From positions 26,087,691-26,151,690 of the forward strand of contig NC_035161.2 of assembly GCF_001659605.2 (NCBI RefSeq): a stretch of DNA of 64,000 nt, in the 5' to 3' direction. The notes below the pieces were generated by a model. It made no database searches, was not told where the DNA came from, and saw only the letters and a list, made by a program, of their open reading frames with translations. Both the position numbers and the translations under genes were made by a program. Origin of the DNA: Manihot esculenta (lineage: Eukaryota; Streptophyta; Magnoliopsida; Malpighiales; Euphorbiaceae). Shown here in pieces: positions 56,501-64,000 of the stretch; positions within the stretch are counted from its first letter, which is position 1, and the number at the start of each line of letters is the position of its first letter.

Positions 56501-59006
56501 GCCGCCGAACTTACCCGAGTTTCGTCTCTGGAAGGGACTTTCGGCCGCCGAAGGTGCCGCCGAAAGTGCCCTGTCCAGCCGTTTCTTGGGTGTTTTCCAT
56601 GCATGTTTAAGTGATGTTTTAGAGGGTTTTTGGGGAGTTGTTTATGAGTTGTTTAGAGTATGTTTGGCACCTCATTCGAGTCCACCTGTGTAGGATCGGA
56701 CCCGAGAGACCGAGGAGGCCAGTAGTGCTAGCAGTTGCAGAGTCAGTCAGCGTCTGCCAGGAAGTGAGTAGAACTAAACTTAATCTTTTATGCACAAAAT
56801 CTAATGCCTAAAGCATGTTCATGCATCATGATTATATGTAGTAGGTTGATTGCACTAGTTTCACGAATATGACGCATTGCATTACTTGATGTTGATGGAG
56901 GAAGGGTGGACCGAGGCGACTTCAATAGCCCATATCTGTCACGCGTCTTGTCCTAGTCCTTTGAGAGCCGGACAAGTACATGTAGGAAAGTCCATGTGAG
57001 CTCTCTGTGGACCAGACACCATGTCATGTATGTTACAGGCCTTTGTGAGCTCCTATGGGGGAGCCGGGCACCGACAGAGGGATTTTTGATGTCATGTCCA
57101 TCCTCTGAGAGGAAAGATGCATGCAAAAAGACAGACTCTCAGAAACCAGGGTCCGTGGGGAGTAAATATTGCATGAGCCCCGAGACGGACAAGATGATGT
57201 GATTTCTCTGTGTTATGACGCATTTCATGAAAGCATGTAATTAATGAACTGTTTTCTATGTTTCTACTCACTGGGCTTTTTAGCTCACCCCTTTCCCCTA
57301 ACCCCAGTGTTGCAGGTTTAAGTCAGAGTCCAGAGGCTGCAGGGTAAAGTCAAGGTTAAGATATGCATGTTGTAATAGCTTAGATTATGTTTATGTTTAG
57401 TATGTTAGAGTGGACATGTATTATAAATTCATGTAAGATAATGTAATGTTAAGTAAAGTTGTGTTTATGGATTAGTGGTGCTTGGCCCTATAGACTGGTT
57501 AGTCCCTGTTAATGCATGGTTATGTTTATGTTATATGTTGAAGTTGAGAACCAAACTTGAGGCATGTAATGTTACCCCATTGGAGTATATGATGAGGACT
57601 CCAGTGGAGGTTTTATGATTTTATGATGTATGTTTCATGTCAGGATACATGCACAGGTCAGGTTTGGGTTCAACAGATGTTCAGTTTTCATGTTTTTATG
57701 GTTAAGTTTTAATCATGTATGGGATTTGACCAGGTAATAGTAGGTATGTTTGGCTTGCTACGGGTCCCGGCGGCCTTAAGCCGATCTGGATCCTAGCGCC
57801 GAACAGTTTGGAGCCGTTACGGCAGGGTATCGGTTTCCGGGCTGTTACAACCTGGCAGCCGCCCGGGAGCAGATCCAGTCTCTCCAGGTGGAGTTACATT
57901 CTGTGCTGGAGGCCTCGAAAAGAGCTGAGGACAGAGCGGTTGAGGCAGCAGAGCATAGCAAATCCCTGGAATCAGAGCTGTCTCGTACTCGCAGGGTTCT
58001 CCAGGAGTCTGATGAGAGGGCAGCTGAAGTGGAAGCTCGTTGTGTAGAGGTTGTAAAACAGCTGTCCTCTATGACAACGGCCCTTCAGGAGAGGGATGAG
58101 GCTGTTGGCCAAAAAGCCGAGGTCCAGCGCCAACATGAGGCCTTAAAGGCTGATTTTGAAGGGCTTCAAGCTCACCTGAATGAGGTGAAGGCTCAGAGGG
58201 AAAGTGCCCTAGCCCGGGTGGAGGTCCTTGAGCAGGAATTGGGCACAAGTTCTGAACGTATCAAAGATCTGTCTTCATTGGCTGAAGAGTTCAACCTTCG
58301 CCAACAACAGCTGAAAAATGAAGTCAGGGCTTTGGAACGTAAATGTTTAGCCCTGTTTGAGGTGGTAAAGTATGCCGAAGGGAAGGCTCAGCTGAAGCGT
58401 GAACAACATATAGCGGAGTATCAGGAGTCTGATGAGCTGAAGGTTAAAATTGATCAGGCCTGTGAAGCTCATCTTCAGGATTACAAAGACTCTTCTGAGT
58501 TCAAGGAATTTGTGGCTGAGGCTTGTGAAGAACATCTTGATGAGTATAAAGCTTCTGGTGAAATGAAAAAGGCTATCCTTGATAAGGCCTACCGCATGTA
58601 TGTAACTGGCTACAATCGCGGTTTAAGAGAAGCTAGACAGGCTCCTGATATTCCTTTGGCCAAGCTTCGTAGGCGCGAGGTGGACTCAGATGGCGAGTCA
58701 GTGCTATACGGGGAGGATGATTTCCCTTTGCCCCGAGGAGATTCTCGGAGGAACATAGACCGGACAGCTGAGTCTTCGTCAGGGGAATCCGAGGTGGGGT
58801 CGGAGGAAGATGATCTTGATTCTGAGAAAGACGGCCTCCACCTTAGGTCAGAAGTTGCCCCTACTATTAATGTTGAGAGCTCTGGCCCAAGGGACACCGA
58901 GCTTCCTTCGGAGGTGGCTGTAAATAGAGATAATGCAGGCGAGGGTGTTCTTACTGATGCAAGTCCCTTAAGGACTATTTATCCTCCTTCCTCGCCGGAG
59001 AAATAA
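53587..59006 (+). pseudogene. antisense accessory gene of the Tat element (PF04195-like + coiled coil), split by solo LTR
   Basis: Predicted exons 53587-54280, 54370-55280 and 55351-55476 resuming at 57855-59006; introns 54281-54369 and 55281-55350 are GT-AG and keep the frame. Apart from the inserted LTR plus one target duplication the frame is continuous, about 960 codons. Residues 1-230: globular region (PNERIVLPYPRPPG, LPFTPFFVEVFEYFGVTP, CLGWGFAPTACLFVTFFRL) resembling PF04195, a plant family annotated as gypsy-type transposon protein. Then a Ser/Pro-rich basic linker, then from 57855 about 250 residues of heptad-rich coiled coil (LESELSRTRRVLQESDERA, LKADFEGLQAHLNEVKAQRE) and an acidic Ser/Glu-rich tail. 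Extra antisense ORFs between pol and 3' LTR are known for Tat elements; their function is unknown. With the LTR present, translation stops at 55591-55593. Confidence 0.65.
55477..57849 (+). mobile_element. solo LTR related to the Tekay-like family
   Basis: Starts TGTAATACCC and ends CTGTTACA, with a perfect 5-bp target duplication ACCTG (55472-55476 and 57850-57854). 2373 bp, so longer and diverged from the 2263-bp LTRs, but with the same plan: first TTCGGCCGCCGAA cluster (about 55675-55840), TATA-like box near 55852, donor-like GAG|GTTAGT at 56094/56095, second cluster (about 56380-56570). Inserted in the third exon of the antisense gene. Confidence 0.9.
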
Positions 59007-59109
59007 ATTGTAATAGTCATTAATGAAATATTAGTTTTCTTCTTGTCTTTCATATTTCTTGACATTTATATCTACTCTTCGTATTTGTGATATAAACTAC
59101 ATATTTTTA

Positions 59110-59530
59110 TTCAGAAGCTCTGAATTAATCTTAAGTTGCGAGCTCAGCTCTTAGCTGATAGTCTGAGAGATTAAATCTTGCACCTTTTTAACTATCATGT
59201 CAGTTTTTGGCTTTTAGTCCTTCTTTCTTCGTTGTGACTTCGTATATTTGTTTCAGATAAACTGGTTGAGGCTTTGATTATAGCCTTTTTATCCTCCTAA
59301 GGATATCGTCATTTATGAGTCCTTCTATGGAGGGAGCTCGGTCTTTCTCTTTGGCCTTCGTATCTTGATCCTTTAAGGATATAAGTCTTATCCGAACTGA
59401 GAGCTCGGTCTTGGGCCTTTGTGAATATTGGTCCGAGCTGAGAGCTCGACCTTGAGTTTTGTAAGAATATAAGTCTATCCGAGCTTGTAGCTCGGCCCCC
59501 TACAAGCCTTTTTTTTTTTTTTTTTAGCTC
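59110..59530. repeat. degenerate GAGCTCGG-type repeats and T-run
   Basis: CCGAGCTGAGAGCTCGGTCT and variants recur about every 55-60 bp (59390-59500), ending in a run of about 17 T (59508-59525). Confidence 0.65.
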
Positions 59531-59625
59531 TGGGCTCTTCTCTTTCCGAGGTCGGAATTGGATTTTATAAGTTGTTCCGGTGGAGAAAATTTTCATTTCG
59601 GGAGGCTCTTACGTCCTTTACCGAC

Positions 59626-60547
59626 CTATTTTTGTTTCCAGGAGATCTTACGGGATCCTGGTTTTCTTTGAGTTTCCGGGACGACCTCGGGGCCTCGCCG
59701 GTTGTTTTTTGTTTCCAGGAGATCTTACGGGATCCTGTTTTTCTTTGAATTTCCAGGACGACCTCGGGGCCTCGCCGGTTGTTTTTTGTTTCCAGGGGAT
59801 CTTACGGGATCTTGTTTTTCTTTGAATTTCCGGGACGACCTCGGGGCCTCGCCGGTTGTTTTTGTTTCCAGGAGATCTTACGGGATCCTGTTTTTCTTTG
59901 AATTTCCGGGACGACCTCGGGGCCTCGCCGGTTGTTTTTGTTTCCAGGAGATCTTACGGGATCCTGTTTTTCTTTGAATTTCCGGGACGACCTCGGGGCC
60001 TCGCCGGTTGTTTTTGTTTCTAGGAGATCTGACGGGATCCTGTTTTTCTTTGAATTTCCGGGACGACCTCGGGGCCTCGCCGGTTGTTTTTTGTTTCCAG
60101 GAGATCTTACGGGATCCTGTTTTTCTTTGAATTTCCGGGACGACCTCGGGGTCTCGCCGGTTGTTTTTTGTTTCCAGGAGATCTTACGGGATCCTGTTTT
60201 TCTTTGAATTTCCGGGACGACCTCGGGGCCTCGCCGGTTGTTTTTTGTTTCCAGGAGATCTTACGGGATCCTGTTTTTCTTTGAATTTCCGGGACGACCT
60301 CGGGGCCTCGCCGGTTGTTTTTTGTTTCCAGGAGATCTTACGGGATCCTGTTTTTCTTTGAATTTCCGGGACGACCTCGGGGCCTCGCCGGTTGTTTTTT
60401 GTTTCCAGGAGATCTTACGGGATCCTGTTTTTCTTTGAATTTCCGGGACGACCTCGGGGCCTCGCCGGTTGTTTTTGTTTCCAGGAGATCTTACGGGATC
60501 CTGTTTTTCTTTGAATTTCCGGGACGACCTCGGGGCCTCGCCGGTTG
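59626..60547. repeat. 77-bp tandem array, 12 copies
   Basis: Twelve units of 76-79 bp, each with TTTCCAGGAGATCTTACGGG, ATCCTGTTTTTCTTTGAATT and GACCTCGGGGCCTCGCCGG. Units 3' of the first differ at only a few sites and by one T in the T-run. Unit length is not a multiple of three, so open frames across it switch frame between units and are not real genes. It lies between the 3' ends of the antisense gene and of pol. Confidence 0.97.
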
Positions 60548-60753
60548 TTTGTACAAAATTCAGACTCATTGGCCTTACTGTCGCTTCGTCATCTCAGCTG
60601 GTTTTTGTGCCTAACTGAGGTCTTGTTTGCAAGGGATCTTTCTGAGCCCTGTTCTTTCTTTATCATGGAAAAATGTTTTTTCACCAAGATAATCACATTG
60701 TATAAACAATTTTTATTTATTCATTTTTGTCAAAATACAATTTTACAGATATT

Positions 60754-63700
60754 TCAAGGAAAATACCTTTTTAAGTGCTGGATGTTCCAAGCGTGGGGCT
60801 CGGGGTTTCCTTTCATATCTTCAATTCGGTATACCCCGGGCTTAACCACTTTTGTCACCTTGAATGGACCCTCCCAGGTCGGTGCTAGCTTGCCGGCGGC
60901 TGCTCTTTTTCCAGTAGCTTCCAGGTTTCTTAAAGTCAGGTCTCCCACCTTCAAGCTTCTTTCTCTGACCTTTTGATTGTAATATCTTGCCGCTCGTTGT
61001 TGATAAGCAGCAGTTCGGACTTGGGCTTCTTCCCTAATTTCTTCAAGAGCGTCTAGGTTGCTCCTTAATTTGTCCCCATTAGCGTTCTCACTAACGAATT
61101 GAACTCGATGAGTGGGGATCTTCAATTCAACTGGGACTACAGCCTCTGTGCCATAAGCAAGTGCAAACGGGGTTTCTTGAGTGGGCGCTCTGGGAGTGGT
61201 TCGGAGTGCCCATAGAGTGCTATTGAGTTCTTCTGCCCAATTCTCCTTTGCGCCATCCAGCCGTTTCTTTAATCCTTGAAGGATAACTCTATTAGTGACT
61301 TCCGTTTGGCCATTAGTCTGAGGGTGAGCCACGGAGGAGAACTTATGCCATATGCCCATGTTCGTCGTAAAGGCTCTGAAAGTGCTGCAGTCGAACTGTC
61401 TGCCGTTGTCTGAGATAAGTACTCTTGGTATGCCAAATCTGCAGATGATATGTCCCCATACGAAATCTATCATCTTGCGAGCTGTGATTGTGGCTATTGT
61501 TTCTGCCTCTGGCCATTTCGAGAAATATTCCACAGCCACCACTACGAATTTCCTTTGCCCCGTAGTCTTGGGGAAAGGTCCCAGGATGTCAATTCCCCAT
61601 TGTGAGAAAGGCCATGGACTGGATATGCTTGCTTGAGGAGTGGCAGGGGTCCTGATGGCATTGGCAAATCTCTGACATACGTCACACCTCCGGACAAACT
61701 CTTCTGCTTCTTTTTTAACAGTGGGCCAGTAGTATCCTTGCCTGAATATTTTGTTAGCTAATGTCCCTGCTCCCTCGTGAGCCCCACATAGGCCTCTATG
61801 TATTTCCTCCATTACCTTTGCAGCTTCTTCCGGGCTCACGCACCGGAGCCATGGGCTGGACTTCCCTTTTCTGTATAAAGTTCCCCTTATTACTTGGTAA
61901 TTGGCAGCTCGAGCTGCTATCTTTTTGGCTTCAACTTTATCTTCGGGGAGTTCGCCCTTTTCCAAGTATCTCAGGTATGGAGTCATCCAAGTTGGGCTCT
62001 GCTCCACCTGCAGTATTGTGTTTGTCTTCTTGAAAGCAGGTGTGCCGACATGCTGTATGTATACTTCATCAGGGAGTTGCTCTAACTCTTCTTTGGTCAG
62101 TCGACTAAGCAGGTCTGCCTCCTCATTTTCATCTCGAGGTATCCTCTGAAATCTCGTAATAACTCCTCGGCTTGTGAGGTCGGCTTCCACAGTTTTTACT
62201 TTATCAAGATAGCTCTGCATGATGGGATCTCTGGCCTGATATACTCCCGTCACCTAGTTGATCACCAGCTGAGAGTCACTATTTACTTCGAGGTCGGTTA
62301 CCCCTATTTCCAAAGCTACCAACATTTCGTTCACCAAGGCTTCATATTCGGCCACATTATTAGAAGCTTTGAAGTCTAGCCGTAAGGCATAACATACTTT
62401 AAAGCCCTATGGCCCTTTAAGTATTATCCCAGCGCCACTGCCCTCAAAGCCTGATGCTCCGTCTACATACAGCTTCCAGCTGGACTCTTGGGAAAGCTCT
62501 CCCTCTCCTTCTTTTCTTGGTATCTCCGAGGATGATCCTTCCTTCTCCTCGTTGAATGAGCATTCTACTATGAAGTCAGCCAGCGCTTGAGATTTTATAG
62601 CTGTCCGAGGTCGGTACTCCAGACAGTAAGGGCTGATTTCCACGGACCATGCTAACATTCGTCCTGAAGTTTCCGGCCTTCGTAGGATCTTCCTTAAGGG
62701 TTGGTCCGTCACCACAACTCCTTGGTGGCCTTCCAGATAAACTTTGAGTTTCCGGACTGCTAACAACAAGGCATACGCCAATTTTTCAATGTTCGAGTAT
62801 CTGACCTCAGTGTCTCTGAGTACCTTGCTGACGTAGAAAACAGGTTTCTGCTCCCCTTCTTCCACTCTTACTAGTACTGCGCTGACTGCTTGCTCTGAGG
62901 CTGCCAAGTATATCAGGAGTTCTTCCCCTTTTATAGGACTGCTGAGCACGCGAGGCGAGCTGAGGTATTCCTTAAGCTCTGTGAAGGCTTTTTGGCAGTC
63001 TTCTGTCCATTCAAAATTCGGAACCTTCCTCAATTTTTTGAAGAATGGCAAACACTTTTCTGCCGACCTTGACATAAATCGATGAAGCGCCACCACTCTC
63101 CCGGTTAATCTCTGGACGTCCCTTACACAGGTCGGCTCTGGCATATTCAATATGGCTTCTACCTTCTCCGGATTGGGCTCAATGCCTTTTCCACTCACCA
63201 TGTATCACAAGAACTTTCCTCCCCTGATGAAGAAAGCGCACTTTGCTGGATTCAACTTCATCCTGTATTGATCTAACATCCCAAATATCTCCTTTAAATC
63301 CGTTATGTGTTGTTGAAAAGTTGAACTTTTAACCACCATGTCATCCACATACACTTCTACATTCCTGCCGATCTGGTTCTTAAAGATTTTATTCATTAAT
63401 CGTTGGTAAGTTGCCCCGGCGTTTCTTAATCCGAAGGGCATAGCTCTGTAGCAGTAAGTCCCGTCTTCAGTTATAAATGAGGTCTTCTCCTCATCCGTCT
63501 TTTCCATTGGGATTTGGTGGTAACCAGACATAGCATCCAAAGAAGACATATAATCAAAACCGGCCATTGAATCGACCATCTTATTAATATCGGGGAGGGG
63601 GTAACAATCCTTAAGGCAGGCCTTATTCAGGTCAGTAAAATCTATACACATCCTGTATTTGCCATTGGCTTTTTTGACTAACACAGGATTTACCAGCCAC

Positions 63701-64000
63701 TGTGGGTACATAACCTCCCTAATAAAGCCTGCCTCCTCTAGCTTCTGCACTTCTTCCTGGGTAGCCTGCTGCTTCTCTCTTCCCACTACTCTCTTCTTTT
63801 GCTTTATTGGTCTGGCCTCGGGGAGGACATTCAGTCGGTGTGTCATTACTTTGGGGTCAATTCCCGGCATGTCTGAGGGCTTCCATGCGAAGGTCGGCGA
63901 GTGACTTCGGATCAGGGCCATGGCTTCACCTTTTTGTTCTTTGGTGAGGCCGGCATTGAGACTGAAGACCTTACTCGCTTCTTCTTCTGATAGGGGGAAG
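60754..64000 (-). pseudogene. Tat-lineage pol (RT, RNase H, second RNase H, integrase), partial
   Basis: One minus-strand frame from 63921 (continuing beyond the window) to the stop at 60754-60756, broken by stops at 63205-63207, 62407-62409 and 62254-62256 with no frameshift. RT: CIDFTDLNKACLKDCYPLP near 63635-63580, SLDAMSGYHQIPM, AMPFGLRNAGATYQRLMNKI and catalytic VYVDDMVVKS near 63360-63330. First RNase H has LAAS where Asp is expected, so it looks degenerate; a second RNase H (LYVDGASGFEGSGAG, about 62475-62430) carries the Asp. Integrase: HRGLCGAHEGAGTL, RRCDVCQRFAN (about 61800-61670), GIDILGPFP, SDNGRQFD and NGQTEVTNRVI. Ends HLKRYFP. No chromodomain, as expected for Tat. Confidence 0.88.

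Larger units (their letters stand above)
50700..64000 (-). mobile_element. Tat-lineage Ty3/gypsy element, 5' end outside window
   Basis: Pol reads leftward from the right edge to 60754 with RT, two RNase H-like domains and integrase; a second RNase H (WKLYVDGASGFEGSGAG) is a hallmark of the Tat lineage. Left of pol lie a 77-bp tandem array, an antisense spliced gene (53587-59006), further repeats and LTR-like DNA with a minus-strand TATA box. The 5' LTR, gag and protease lie beyond base 64000. LTR limits are not determined because the partner is not in view. A solo LTR of a different family is inserted at 55477-57849. Confidence 0.8.

Noticed and set aside
59580..60614. Series of overlapping open frames encoding repeated FPGRPRGLAGC-type peptides
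   Set aside because: Arise from the 77-bp array; unit length is not divisible by three, so frames differ between units, and nothing else supports coding.

Overview
The window is plant nuclear DNA: intron-containing genes with GT-AG borders, AT-rich spacers, and more than half of the sequence made of nested transposable elements. The LTR sequences (ends TGTAATACCC...GTTACA, studded with TTCGGCCGCCGAA) remind me of Euphorbiaceae such as cassava or rubber tree, but that is recall, not proof; 'eudicot' is the safe call.

Only three ordinary host genes are seen, all on the + strand and apparently intact: an AAE3-type oxalate--CoA ligase (7338-9312, 4 exons), an actin-depolymerizing factor (18131-18767, 3 exons, the first being just the ATG) and the ribosome-biogenesis endonuclease NOB1 (40141-43459, 5 exons, telo-box upstream). 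They act in unrelated processes (oxalate catabolism, actin turnover, 40S ribosome maturation) and do not form a cluster.

Layout. 1-4.3 kb: decayed Ty3/gypsy chromovirus split by a hAT-type element with an 8-bp target duplication. 4.3-7.2 kb: AT-rich spacer with MITE-like inverted repeats. 7.3-9.3 kb: AAE3-like gene. 9.3-12.6 kb: AT-rich spacer. 12.6-17.7 kb: minus-strand Tat-lineage gypsy remnant with an 83-bp tandem array, carrying a scrambled LTR/RT/gag insertion at 14582-16063 with its own 5-bp target duplication. 18.1-18.8 kb: ADF. 19.6-37.3 kb: one minus-strand copia element opened by three later insertions: a 1.6-kb solo LTR in its 3' LTR, a full-length 9.9-kb Tekay/Del-like gypsy element with two 2263-bp LTRs, and a hAT-type element carrying a gene fragment. 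38.2-39.3 kb: Mutator-like element with 9-bp target duplication and a long purine tract. 40.1-43.5 kb: NOB1. 45.8-49.4 kb: minus-strand LINE remnant with a tandemly duplicated 3' end. 49.6-50.1 kb: small tandem repeats. 50.7-64 kb: 3' two-thirds of a minus-strand Tat-lineage element, running off the right edge.

The most unusual material is in the last element: its pol reads leftward, while the region between pol and the left LTR holds a spliced, antisense (+ strand) accessory gene of about 960 codons with a PF04195-like N-terminus and a long coiled coil, followed by a 12-copy 77-bp array. That accessory gene was later split by a solo LTR, yet its frame would be continuous without it. The 12.6-17.7 kb element repeats the same layout in miniature (antisense ORF tail, tandem array, leftward gag), so the arrangement looks like a lineage trait.
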